64,000 nt of DNA from Oceanomicrobium pacificus (GTDB lineage Bacteria; Pseudomonadota; Alphaproteobacteria; Rhodobacterales; Rhodobacteraceae): positions 124,001 to 188,000 of the forward strand of contig NZ_WUWG01000005.1 of NCBI RefSeq assembly GCF_009833495.1, read 5' to 3'. The notes beneath the pieces were generated by a model, which did no database searches, had not been told where the DNA came from, and saw only the letters and a list, made by a program, of their open reading frames with translations. Positions within the stretch are counted from its first letter, which is position 1. Every line of letters starts with the position of its first letter. The position numbers and the translations under genes are program-made. This document shows, piece by piece, positions 29,147 through 36,541 of this stretch.

Positions 29147-29223
29147 GCGGTTGTAGCTCAGTTGGTTAGAGTGCCGGCCTGTCACGCCGGAGGTCGCGGG
29201 TTCGAGCCCCGTCAACCGCGCCA
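29147..29223 (+). tRNA. tRNA-Asp (GTC), copy 2
   Basis: Exact 77-nt repeat of the tRNA at 29049, separated from it by 21 bp. The identity over the whole gene but not the spacer indicates a recent duplication or gene conversion. Confidence 0.96.
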
Positions 29224-29272
29224 CTTCTTCTCCCGATCCGAAAATTTAGGACGTGCGGTGCGCGCCACCACG

Positions 29273-30118
29273 TCAGATATCGCGGGTGAAACCCGCCCCG
29301 AACCTTTCGTCGAGAAAGGCGCGTTGCGGCGCGACACGCTCGGCCAGCATGTCCCTGACATTTTTCGGGACGGGCAGGGCGTCGGTGACATGGATGCGGT
29401 CGCGCAGGCGCGGGTAGGGCGCCGGCGGCAGGCCGGTGAATGCCTCGATCTCCGCCATCAGACCGCCCGGGTCACGGGCGATCCGGCCATAGGGCAGGTA
29501 GAGCATCCGGTCCGCGCCGAAGGCCGCGTCCCAGGCGGGGATATAGGCCGCATAGTCGCCGCGGCTGGCAATGACCGGATCGTTGGCGGCCGCCTGCCAG
29601 GCGGCAAGGTCTGGCGGGCTGCCCTTGCCCTGTTTGCGGCTGACATTCATCCGCAGTTGCGACAGGGCGCGGTCGAGCGGATCGCGGATCAGATAGAGAA
29701 ACCGGGCCGACTTCAGGAATTTCGCGACGAAGGCGATGCCATCCGGCCCGATGGCGCAATATTCGGGCGTCACGTCGACCTTGAACCGGTCCGGCGGGGC
29801 GGCCGCGAATATCCCGCGATACCATGTGCCGTTGAAAAAGGGCGGCGTGCCGATCCGGTCAAGCCAATCCGCGGTGGCCGCGTCCAGATCGCCGCGCGCG
29901 TCGAGCCGCGCGCGCGCGTCCCGCAGCCCTTTCTTCACGTGCCAGCGTGTCCAGCGGCGGTTCTCGGGGCAGAATTTATGGTCGAAGAAATGCAGTTCCT
30001 TGAACGGCGGCACCCAGCAGTCGGCGCGGTCGGCAAACATTTCGTGCAGCCATGAGGTGCCGGCTTTCTGCGCCCCGATGACCAGAAGGTCGGGCCGGTC
30101 CGCGTGCCGACCGCTCAT
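29273..30118 (-). CDS. Sulfotransferase (PAPS-dependent family)
   Basis: A 281-residue protein with the two PAPS-binding signatures of sulfotransferases: the 5'-phosphosulfate loop IGAQKAGTSWLHEMF (about 14-28) and the 3'-phosphate motif LYLIRDPLDRALSQLRM (about 141-157). It most resembles the heparan-type/Sulfotransfer_1 branch. The acceptor (a glycan, lipid or small metabolite) is unknown. Its start codon overlaps the stop of the upstream sulfotransferase-like gene (ATGA), so the two are co-expressed. The nearest other sulfur-ester gene is the arylsulfatase at 54304, too distant to imply a link. Confidence 0.85.
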   Translation of the reverse strand: MSGRHADRPDLLVIGAQKAGTSWLHEMFADRADCWVPPFKELHFFDHKFCPENRRWTRWHVKKGLRDARARLDARGDLDAATADWLDRIGTPPFFNGTWYRGIFAAAPPDRFKVDVTPEYCAIGPDGIAFVAKFLKSARFLYLIRDPLDRALSQLRMNVSRKQGKGSPPDLAAWQAAANDPVIASRGDYAAYIPAWDAAFGADRMLYLPYGRIARDPGGLMAEIEAFTGLPPAPYPRLRDRIHVTDALPVPKNVRDMLAERVAPQRAFLDERFGAGFTRDI

Positions 30119-30993
30119 CCGAGGAACCGGATGTCGGGATGGGCCTCGATCCGAACGCAATCTTCGGCAAATGCCGCGTCGAGAGCGGCGCAGGTGTCCG
30201 CGTCGAGCGGCCGATAGGGCGCCGCACCGTTTTCGCGTGGCGCGGCAGCGGCAGCGGCTTCGAACAGTGCCTTCATCTCCGCTCGCGGTGTGGCGGGACC
30301 TTCGGCGGCGACCTGCGCCATGGCGGCCGCTGACAGGCCGGGCCGCAGGGCGCGCGACACCGGGCGGAAGCCGCGCAGCCATCCCTTGCCGATCATCGGG
30401 CGCAGCGCCTTGCGGGGGGCCGCAAGGTAGGTGTCGAAGGTCAGGACGCTCAGCGTATCGCCGTCGGGCAGGGCGGCGCGGATCGCGGAAGCCAGATCGG
30501 CCCAGCTGAGCGGATTGTCCCCCGCGCGGGCGTGGAAGGTCTCGAACGGCTCATATCCGAAATGCCGGATATATTCGCCATAGATCGAGGGCAGCCAGCC
30601 GCTGAGTGACCGGATGGTCAGGAAATGCATGACGGGCCGGTTGCCGATCAGCTCGCGCGTGCGCCCGATCCGGTCCACGGCTCGGGGGTAGAGGCCGCGC
30701 GTATCAAAAGGCTTGGCCAGCACGAGGAGGTTTTCTTCCGACAGGATCAGCCGCTGGCGGCCGGTCGCGTGATCGTCGAGAATGGCGCGAAACGCGGCTT
30801 TGGCACCGGCGGCGTCGCCACCGTCGCGGTAGCGGTTCTCGATCGGTGTCAGCAGGCGGCGATATTCAAGCGTCGGCAGGAAGGCGGCGCCGCATTTCTG
30901 CAGCGACAGCGGATTGCGGCGCAAGCTGCGTTGCAGGCTTGTCGTTGCGGTCTTGTGCGCCCCTATATGGAGCGCGATCTCGTAATCTAACAT
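30115..30993 (-). CDS. Sulfotransferase-like P-loop protein
   Basis: A 292-residue protein beginning with LHIGAHKTATTSLQRSL (about 8-24), the form of the 5'-phosphosulfate loop seen in many uncharacterised alphaproteobacterial proteins annotated as sulfotransferases or hypothetical. A plausible 3'-phosphate site is HFLTIRSLSGWLPSIYGEYI (about 123-142). The C-terminal third is Ala/Pro-rich and less conserved. It is the first gene of a two-gene operon with the sulfotransferase at 29273. Both probably act on one cell-surface product. Confidence 0.72.
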   Translation of the reverse strand: MLDYEIALHIGAHKTATTSLQRSLRRNPLSLQKCGAAFLPTLEYRRLLTPIENRYRDGGDAAGAKAAFRAILDDHATGRQRLILSEENLLVLAKPFDTRGLYPRAVDRIGRTRELIGNRPVMHFLTIRSLSGWLPSIYGEYIRHFGYEPFETFHARAGDNPLSWADLASAIRAALPDGDTLSVLTFDTYLAAPRKALRPMIGKGWLRGFRPVSRALRPGLSAAAMAQVAAEGPATPRAEMKALFEAAAAAAPRENGAAPYRPLDADTCAALDAAFAEDCVRIEAHPDIRFLG

Positions 30994-31076
30994 CCTGCTC
31001 CGACCATGTGCCGAACGCCTCGCTCATGCCTTCTAGCAGAGCGGTGCGCATGCGGCCAGATGCCTGACGGAAAAGC

Positions 31077-31628
31077 CTATTTCAGGCCGATGAGACGGTC
31101 GACGGAGAGCGGCCCGCCGCCGCGCAGGACAAGCGTGACCAGAAGGAAGATCCAGAGCAGCCGCTGGTCCATGATCAGCCCGTCCGACAGCCGGTCGAAC
31201 ATTGCGCCGATGGTTTTCGCATCGAGCCCGTGGCCGGTCACGTCGACGACGGACTGGACGATGACAAAGCCGATCATCCCGAGCGCCGCCAGCCGGCTGA
31301 ACAGCCCGATCACGATCAGGAGCGGCAGGATCAGTTCGGCCCAGTTTCCAAAGAAAACAACCAGGTGGTAGAAGAAGTTCAACTGACTCGGGTCATAACC
31401 GACAGCTTCCATCTGGGTCGGCAGGATCTTCGCATAGGCGCCGAGATCCATGAAAATGAAACCGGTGATCCCGTCCCCGAAACTCGTCCAACTGGAGTTC
31501 CAGTAATAGAACAGCAGCACGGAGGCGAAGGTGAACCGCGCGGCGGTGGGAATGGCCCATCCGGCCAGAAGCGACTCCAGTCGCAGGAAAAGCCCGTTAT
31601 GGAATTCAGCCAGGCGGGTCATGGTCAT
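31077..31628 (-). CDS. DoxX-family membrane protein of the bufferin operon
   Basis: A 183-residue membrane protein with four to five hydrophobic segments (AARFTFASVLLFYYW, FYHLVVFFGNWAELILPLLIVIGLF, LAALGMIGFVIVQSVVDV, LLWIFLLVTLVLRGGGPLSVD). WAELILPLLIVIGL and GGPLSVD are DoxX hallmarks. It overlaps the 3' end of the DUF2063 gene by 23 bp and is the last gene of the precursor/DUF692/DUF2063/DoxX set. DoxX proteins are recurrent partners of bufferin genes (BufD in Caulobacter naming), perhaps supplying electrons at the membrane; the function is not established here. Either of two adjacent ATGs (31628, 31622) could start it. Confidence 0.85.
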   Translation of the reverse strand: MTMTRLAEFHNGLFLRLESLLAGWAIPTAARFTFASVLLFYYWNSSWTSFGDGITGFIFMDLGAYAKILPTQMEAVGYDPSQLNFFYHLVVFFGNWAELILPLLIVIGLFSRLAALGMIGFVIVQSVVDVTGHGLDAKTIGAMFDRLSDGLIMDQRLLWIFLLVTLVLRGGGPLSVDRLIGLK

Positions 31629-32388
31629 CCACTCCTTCGATCGTGACAGAGACAAGGCAGTTGCTGGACAGAAGCCCGCCCAGATGCAGGCCGAGGTCGA
31701 AGCCCGCGTCACGCGTGCTGGCGGCTGCCGCGGCAGCACCAAGGGTCGCGCCGGACTGCAGGTCGGCGATGAAAGCCGGCGCATCCAGCGGGATCGCCCG
31801 CATAGACAGCGACAGGTCGGGACGGCAGATCAGCACCGCTTCGGCGCCGGGTTCGGGCTTTGCTGCGCCCTCTTCATTGTTGAACCGCCAGATCGAAAGG
31901 ACCGGGTGGTCCGACGCGACGATCCGGAGCGAGGGATGCAGGCCGAGCACTGCCCGGTCGAGCTCTTCCGGCGGCACGGCACCCAGCCGTTCGGGCTGGA
32001 TCGTGGCCGCATCGGGGGCGTGATAGGCTTGGCGGCGGGCATATTCGAGCCGTGCCACATCGGGCAGATAGGGTAGGCTTGCAGCCGGGGGAAACCCGTC
32101 CAGAAAGGCCGGCAACTCGGCCCCATAAAGGATCATCAGCGGGTCGGTGGGCGGATGGGCGCGGACATAAACCGCTGCCATGGCGTCAAAAAACTTCTCG
32201 CCCACGATACGGCGCACGGTGGGATAGGCGGCTTGCAGTGCCTCGACAAGACCGGCAACCACATTGTTGCGATAGACATCGAAGCGGCGCCTGGCCGGCG
32301 ATCCGTCGGGATTGACGATACCGTCGGGCACGGGCTGCGCAGGATCGAGCAGCGCGGCGGTGAAGGCTGTCTGGTCGGGCAGGGTCAT
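31606..32388 (-). CDS. DUF2063 protein, RiPP-maturation partner (BufC-like)
   Basis: A 260-residue protein whose N-terminal half is a clear DUF2063 domain: [47 protein letters not shown], followed by [14 protein letters not shown] and [19 protein letters not shown]. The C-terminal half is a beta-rich domain. Members of this family are the partner subunits of DUF692/MNIO enzymes (BufC, comparable in role to MbnC of methanobactin synthesis) and recruit the precursor peptide. Its ATG overlaps the stop of the DUF692 gene (ATGA). Assignment to the bufferin pathway rests on family plus gene order. Confidence 0.9.
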   Translation of the reverse strand: MTLPDQTAFTAALLDPAQPVPDGIVNPDGSPARRRFDVYRNNVVAGLVEALQAAYPTVRRIVGEKFFDAMAAVYVRAHPPTDPLMILYGAELPAFLDGFPPAASLPYLPDVARLEYARRQAYHAPDAATIQPERLGAVPPEELDRAVLGLHPSLRIVASDHPVLSIWRFNNEEGAAKPEPGAEAVLICRPDLSLSMRAIPLDAPAFIADLQSGATLGAAAAAASTRDAGFDLGLHLGGLLSSNCLVSVTIEGVDDHDPPG

Positions 32389-33251
32389 TCGGCGGCCAGC
32401 GAGACACCGGACAGGATGGCATCGGCGCGGCGGGCCTCGCCCTCGAGCACCGGCCAGTCGGGAATGTCGCTGTCCCATTCGATGAGCGTCGGCATCGCGC
32501 CGTGGCGGGCGATGACCGTCTCGTAAAGCGCCCAGACCGGGTCGATCACCTCTCGGTCATGGGTGTCGATCAGGAGCGGGTCGCCGCGATCATCTTCCTC
32601 CGCATCGTGGCCGCCGAGATGGATCTCCCCCACCAGGTGCATCGGGAAATCGCGCAGATAGGCATCGGGGTCATAGTGCTGGTTGGTGGCTGACACATAG
32701 ACATTGTTCACGTCGAGCAGCAGTCCGCAGCCCGAGCGCTGCGCCACGTCGCGCAGGAAATCGGTCTCGCTCATCGTGCTTTCGGCAAAGGCGACGTAGA
32801 CGGACGGGTTTTCGAGCAGCATCTGGCGGCCGAGCACCGTCTGGACCTCGTCAATATGGTCTGCCACATGTTGGGCGGTGCGGCTCGTGTAGGGCAGCGG
32901 CAGGAGGTCATTGAGGAAACCCGTTTCATGCGTGCTCCAGGCCAGATGTTCCGAGAACATGGCCGGCTTGAGCCACTCCACCAGATGGCGGAGCCGGTCG
33001 AGATGGTCGCGATCCAGCGGGCCGTTGCCGCCGATCGACAGGCCTACGCCGTGGCAGGAGATCGGGAACCGCTCGGACAGGGCGCGCATCTGGGCGTGCG
33101 GCACGCCGCCGCCGCCCATGTAATTCTCGGCATGGATTTCGAGCCAGGCGACAGGGCCGGGATCGTCCAAGATCGCCTCGATATGCTGGGGCTTGTAGCC
33201 GACACCGGGTTTCGGTGGCAGGCCGGTCTGGTGTGTGTGCGTGGTCATCAT
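32385..33251 (-). CDS. DUF692 multinuclear non-haem iron oxidase (BufB-like)
   Basis: A 288-residue TIM-barrel enzyme of the MNIO family, which oxidises cysteines of ribosomal peptides. Likely metal ligands are spread through conserved motifs: LEIHAENYM (near 38), [47 protein letters not shown] and IDTHDREV. The start at 33251 ([10 protein letters not shown]) is preferred because ACGGA lies upstream and the 13-residue extension to 33290 is not family-like. It follows the precursor gene by 80 bp and is coupled to the DUF2063 gene. By analogy with Caulobacter bufferins it should convert precursor cysteines to sulfur heterocycles. Confidence 0.92.
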   Translation of the reverse strand: MMTTHTHQTGLPPKPGVGYKPQHIEAILDDPGPVAWLEIHAENYMGGGGVPHAQMRALSERFPISCHGVGLSIGGNGPLDRDHLDRLRHLVEWLKPAMFSEHLAWSTHETGFLNDLLPLPYTSRTAQHVADHIDEVQTVLGRQMLLENPSVYVAFAESTMSETDFLRDVAQRSGCGLLLDVNNVYVSATNQHYDPDAYLRDFPMHLVGEIHLGGHDAEEDDRGDPLLIDTHDREVIDPVWALYETVIARHGAMPTLIEWDSDIPDWPVLEGEARRADAILSGVSLAAE

Positions 33252-33331
33252 CGGTCCGTTCGGCAGGTGTCCGGTCGGAGGCAGGGGCATCCGGGCCGCG
33301 CATCGGGCGGCCCGGACGGAACTGCGCCGGA

Positions 33332-33622
33332 TCAGGCCGGCAGGTCGCGGTCGAGCGGCTCCAGCGAGCCTTCACGCCCGTCGGGAAGTTCCATGGACAG
33401 GCAGGTGCCCTCGGCCACGAGCGTCCAGGCATTGCCCTGATAGTCGACGGTCGAGGTGCCTTTGCAGGTGGTGCCGGGGCCGGCGGCGCAGTCGTTTTCA
33501 CCCGCCAGAGACACGCCGTAGCATTTCTCGTTGTCGGCAGCGGCGGCGGTGCCGGCATAGGCGGTCAGTGCGGTGGCAACGGCGCCGGCAACGGCGATCC
33601 CCTTGAGTGCGGCATTGGACAT
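33332..33622 (-). CDS. Bufferin-type RiPP precursor (DUF2282), exported Cys-containing peptide
   Basis: A 96-residue precursor with a full signal peptide (residues 1 to about 29, ending GTAAAA) and a four-cysteine core: C34 in [11 protein letters not shown]45 in [10 protein letters not shown]53 in TTCKGTS and C74 in [23 protein letters not shown] is the hallmark of DUF2282. The retained Sec signal rather than a classical leader is the defining oddity of bufferins, which are modified in the cytoplasm, then exported, and bind copper or other metals. It heads an operon with DUF692, DUF2063 and DoxX genes. The acidic C-terminal tail (75-96) is longer than I would expect. Confidence 0.9.
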   Translation of the reverse strand: MSNAALKGIAVAGAVATALTAYAGTAAAADNEKCYGVSLAGENDCAAGPGTTCKGTSTVDYQGNAWTLVAEGTCLSMELPDGREGSLEPLDRDLPA

Positions 33623-33679
33623 GGGAATTCCTCTCCAGTTTCTGATTTTTCAAGACGCCGAAAGTGGCGACGTGATTTG

Positions 33680-33724
33680 GCTAACGTGAAGCATGCCACA
33701 CGAACCACTCACATGGGCGTTAGC
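33680..33724. promoter_or_regulatory. Inverted repeat in the bufferin operon promoter region
   Basis: GCTAACG (33680-33686) and CGTTAGC (33718-33724) are exact inverted copies 31 bp apart, each followed outward or inward by ACGTGA-like sequence. They lie 58-102 bp upstream of the precursor start. They may be a looped operator or two divergent half sites; no matching sigma-70 boxes are obvious nearby. Confidence 0.4.
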
Positions 33725-33762
33725 TCACGTGCGGTTGAAAAACGGAAACATTAGGGAATTTG

Positions 33763-33814
33763 AAGGGGCTAGCCCCTTTGGCACGCGGCGCGGGCGGGCA
33801 AAAGCGCCCGCGCC
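33763..33814 (-). terminator. Two hairpins downstream of chrR, probable terminator region
   Basis: A 10-bp stem GGCGCGGGCG (33787-33796) / CGCCCGCGCC (33805-33814) lies 17 bp past the chrR stop, followed by a second perfect palindrome AAGGGGCT/AGCCCCTT (33763-33778). Neither has a strong T run on the minus strand, so termination may be partial, letting some rpoE-chrR transcripts read into the bufferin operon. Confidence 0.5.
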
Positions 33815-33830
33815 TGAAAAACTTGGGGCC

Positions 33831-34487
33831 TCAGATGCGGAAGATCGGCTGCAACATGCGTGGGACCAGCCCCTTGAACTGGAGCGGCGCGGTGGTTGCG
33901 GCGAGGCAGATGCAATCCGCGCCCATCTCCGCCACCGGCGTATGTTCCATATCCTCGGTGCCGATTTCCACGTCGCCGCGGGCGAATCGGTCATCCTCGT
34001 CGGCGAAGGCTCCCTGCAGCACCAGCGTCAGTTCCATGCCGCCATGCCCGTGTTCGGGCATCGCCATGCCGGCCGGGATATAGAGCAGACGCGCGGTCGC
34101 CTCGTCCGAGCCAGTGGGCAGGATCGCCTGTTTCACGCCACGCCCGAGCGAGCGCCATTTCACCGCATCGAGCCCGCCGCCCACATATTGGACGAGCGGT
34201 CCCGGCAGAACCGGGTCGCGCACGGCAATCGGCGCGGGTTCCTCGGCCGGGCCTGCGGCGATCAGCGCCATCGTGGCCTCGAGCGACGCATCCGACAGGT
34301 CGAGATCCTCGGTCATGTCTTCCAGAACGGCGCCGCCAAGCGCCTCGAACCCTTCTACAGCCGCGCGGCAGCTGTCGCAGAGCGACACGTGACTGGCCAC
34401 CACAAGGTCGAACGCTTCGGGCAAGGTGCCCGCGGCATAGGCCATCAGGAGTGGCTCGGTCAGATGATGTTTCACGGTCATTGTCAT
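33831..34487 (-). CDS. chrR: Zinc-dependent anti-sigma factor, ChrR type
   Basis: A 218-residue anti-sigma factor with two domains. The N-terminal ZAS domain has HHLTEPLLMAYAAGTL and the zinc motif HVSLCDSC (His-x3-Cys-x2-Cys, about 33-40). The C-terminal cupin has metal ligands in PEHGHGGMELTLVLQG and DMEHTPVA, followed by DCICLA, equivalent to the paired cysteines of R. sphaeroides ChrR. ChrR holds RpoE inactive until singlet oxygen triggers its loss. The gene overlaps the sigma-factor stop codon (ATGA), the standard arrangement. Confidence 0.93.
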   Translation of the reverse strand: MTMTVKHHLTEPLLMAYAAGTLPEAFDLVVASHVSLCDSCRAAVEGFEALGGAVLEDMTEDLDLSDASLEATMALIAAGPAEEPAPIAVRDPVLPGPLVQYVGGGLDAVKWRSLGRGVKQAILPTGSDEATARLLYIPAGMAMPEHGHGGMELTLVLQGAFADEDDRFARGDVEIGTEDMEHTPVAEMGADCICLAATTAPLQFKGLVPRMLQPIFRI

Positions 34488-35083
34488 ACTGTCTTGGTAC
34501 TCATCTCATAGCGGAGGCGTTCAAGACCGAGCCGTATGCGGGATTTGATCGTCCCGATCGGCAGGCCGGTATCGGCCGCGATCTCGCTGTGACTCATTTC
34601 GCCAAAGTAGGCCAAACGGATCAGTTTTTGCTGCCGCTCGGGCAATTTTCCGATCGCTTCGGCCAGAAGTTTCGATTCTTCCATCCGTGCGACTTCTTCT
34701 TCCTGCTCCGGTGTTTCCGACATGGCCCAGGGCAATTCTTCTGGCTCGGGCCGTTTCTGCTGGCGGATCGCGTCGATCCGCTTGTTCCGCGCCACCGTGA
34801 AGATCCACGTGGTCGCGCTCGCCTTGGTCGGGTTGAACAGATGCGCCTTGTGCCAAACAGCGGCCATGGCTTCCTGCATCGCTTCCTCGGCCATGGTTGG
34901 CGAGGCACCCGACTTCATCAGGTAGCTGCGAACCCTTGGCCCGAAATGCCGGAAGAGCGCGGCAAAGGCCGACTGGTCGCGATGCTCTGCGATCCGCACG
35001 AGCAATTCCGTCCAGTTGTCCCGGGCCGTGGCAGTATTATCGGATGGCACGAATGACGCTCCTGAAGACAGCGTGTCAGACAT
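34484..35083 (-). CDS. rpoE: ECF sigma factor RpoE (ECF11, singlet-oxygen response)
   Basis: A 199-residue ECF sigma factor close to R. sphaeroides RpoE. Region 2 is AFAALFRHFGPRVRSYLMKSG to AVWHKAHLFNPTKASATTWIFTVARNKRIDAIR; region 4 is LPERQQKLIRLAYFGEMSHSEIAADTGLPIGTIKSRIRLGLERLR. An ATG at 35146 would extend it, but the predicted TSS of its own promoter falls at about 35145, so the start at 35083 with GGAGAGA upstream is chosen. It is co-transcribed with chrR and divergent from an operon whose gene content matches the R. sphaeroides RpoE target next to rpoE. Confidence 0.93.
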   Translation of the reverse strand: MSDTLSSGASFVPSDNTATARDNWTELLVRIAEHRDQSAFAALFRHFGPRVRSYLMKSGASPTMAEEAMQEAMAAVWHKAHLFNPTKASATTWIFTVARNKRIDAIRQQKRPEPEELPWAMSETPEQEEEVARMEESKLLAEAIGKLPERQQKLIRLAYFGEMSHSEIAADTGLPIGTIKSRIRLGLERLRYEMSTKTV

Positions 35084-35151
35084 GACACTGATCTCTCCAT
35101 CGTTACGATGGGGCGCAGGCGCGTCAAGGGCAGGGTCGAACTCCATATCCC

Positions 35152-35180
35152 TTCTTCGGATGCGGTCGGATTTCGGATCA
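35152..35180 (-). promoter_or_regulatory. RpoE-type (ECF11) promoter for rpoE-chrR
   Basis: On the minus strand TGATCC (35180-35175) is followed after 17 nt by GAAGAA (35157-35152). The -35 matches the ECF11 consensus; the -10 is weaker. It implies autoregulation of rpoE. Confidence 0.6.
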
Positions 35181-35187
35181 GCTTTTT

Positions 35188-35214
35188 TGATCCGCGAAAG
35201 GTTTGGCGGCGTAA
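35188..35214 (+). promoter_or_regulatory. RpoE-type (ECF11) promoter for the 35255 operon
   Basis: TGATCC (35188-35193), 17 nt, then GTAA (35211-35214), matching the R. sphaeroides RpoE consensus spacing. Together with the opposite -35 at 35175 it forms an inverted repeat GGATCA, 7 nt, TGATCC, so both operons should respond to RpoE. The TSS would be near 35222, 33 bp before the GTG start. Confidence 0.75.
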
Positions 35215-35254
35215 CCTGCCACAGTGATTAGAAAAAAATGTAAGGATCTTCAGC

Positions 35255-36541
35255 GTGGCTTTCGACAGACCCCAGGGACAGAAGCGTCATATCGCAATCA
35301 TCGGGGCCGGTGTGTCCGGACTTGGTGCCGCCTATCACCTGTCGCGGAGCCACCGCGTCACGCTGATCGAATCCGCGCCGCGTCTCGGCGGACATGCGCG
35401 GACCGTGATGGCAGGCCGCAATGGCGACCAGCCGGTCGATACCGGTTTCATCGTATTCAACTATGTCAACTATCCCGAACTGACGGCCATGTTCGCAGAG
35501 CTGGACGTGCCGGTGAAGAAGTCCGACATGTCCTTCAGCGCTTCGATCGACGGGGGCCGCGTGGAGTATGGCACGACTGCCTGGAACGCGGTCTTTGCCC
35601 AGCGGACCAATCTTGGCCGCGCCGGTTTCTGGCGGATGCTGCGCGACATCCTGCATTTCAACAAACATGCGCTGGCCACCGCGCAGCGCCCCGACATGAC
35701 CGTGGGCGACCTGCTCGACACGCTTGGGCTTGGCGACTGGTTCCGCCGCTATTATTTCCTGCCGATCACCGGCGCGATCTGGAGCACCTCGCCCGATCAG
35801 ATGCTGAAATTTCCCGCCCGGCCGCTGGTGCAGTTTTTCGACAATCACAATCTGTTGGGCGTTTACGGCCAGCATGAATGGTGGACGGTCGATGGCGGCA
35901 GCATCGAATATGTGCGCCGGATCGCCCGCGCCATCGAGGCGCAGGGCGCCGAGATCCGCACCGGCGCGCCGGTCGCTGGTGTCCGCCGCGACGAGGCCGG
36001 GGTCGAGGTCCGCACCCAAGGTGGCGTCTGGGAGCGGTTCGACGATGTGGTCTTCGCCTGCCATTCGGACGATGCGCTGGCCATGCTCGAAGCGCCGACG
36101 CCCGAGGAGCGGACCCTGCTGGGCGCCATGCGCTATCAGGACAACAAGGCCTATCTGCATGCCGATGCGCGGGTGATGCCGCGGCGCCGGGCCTGCTGGG
36201 CCTCCTGGGTCTACAAGGCTCCGGCCACCCATTCGGACAAGCCGATCGGTATTTCCTACTGGATGAACAAGCTGCAATCGATCCGCGAGGATGATCCGCT
36301 GTTCGTCTCGCTCAATCCGGCAGAGGAAATCGACTCGTCGATGATCTATGACGAGGCCACGTTCCGTCATCCGGTCTTCGACTCCGCCGCCATGGCCGCG
36401 CAGCAGGAAATGCCCAATCTGCAGGGCCTCAACCGCACCTGGTATTGCGGTGCCTATCTGCGCAACGGATTTCACGAGGATGGCTATGCCAGCGCCGTCG
36501 AGGTCGCGCGTCAGATGGATGCGCAGAAAGTCTGGTCATGA
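35255..36541 (+). CDS. FAD-dependent amine-oxidase-type oxidoreductase of the RpoE regulon
   Basis: A 428-residue flavoprotein with an N-terminal Rossmann fold (IAIIGAGVSGLGAAYHLSRSHRVTLIESAPRLGGHA, about 13-48) and the TGFIVFNYVNYPELTAMFAEL stretch typical of the NAD/FAD oxidoreductases linked to cyclopropane or furan fatty-acid metabolism. It starts with GTG at 35255 after AAGGA. It is first in the operon driven by the RpoE promoter at 35188. In R. sphaeroides the equivalent operon (recalled as RSP_1091 to RSP_1087) is part of the singlet-oxygen response, and its first genes were tied to ChrR turnover and furan fatty acids; exact gene correspondence is recalled, not verified. Confidence 0.85.
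   Translation: MAFDRPQGQKRHIAIIGAGVSGLGAAYHLSRSHRVTLIESAPRLGGHARTVMAGRNGDQPVDTGFIVFNYVNYPELTAMFAELDVPVKKSDMSFSASIDGGRVEYGTTAWNAVFAQRTNLGRAGFWRMLRDILHFNKHALATAQRPDMTVGDLLDTLGLGDWFRRYYFLPITGAIWSTSPDQMLKFPARPLVQFFDNHNLLGVYGQHEWWTVDGGSIEYVRRIARAIEAQGAEIRTGAPVAGVRRDEAGVEVRTQGGVWERFDDVVFACHSDDALAMLEAPTPEERTLLGAMRYQDNKAYLHADARVMPRRRACWASWVYKAPATHSDKPIGISYWMNKLQSIREDDPLFVSLNPAEEIDSSMIYDEATFRHPVFDSAAMAAQQEMPNLQGLNRTWYCGAYLRNGFHEDGYASAVEVARQMDAQKVWS

Noticed and set aside
29049-29223. Direct repeat or mobile element
   Set aside because: The repeated 77-nt units are two complete tRNA-Asp genes; the spacers differ and there is no transposase.
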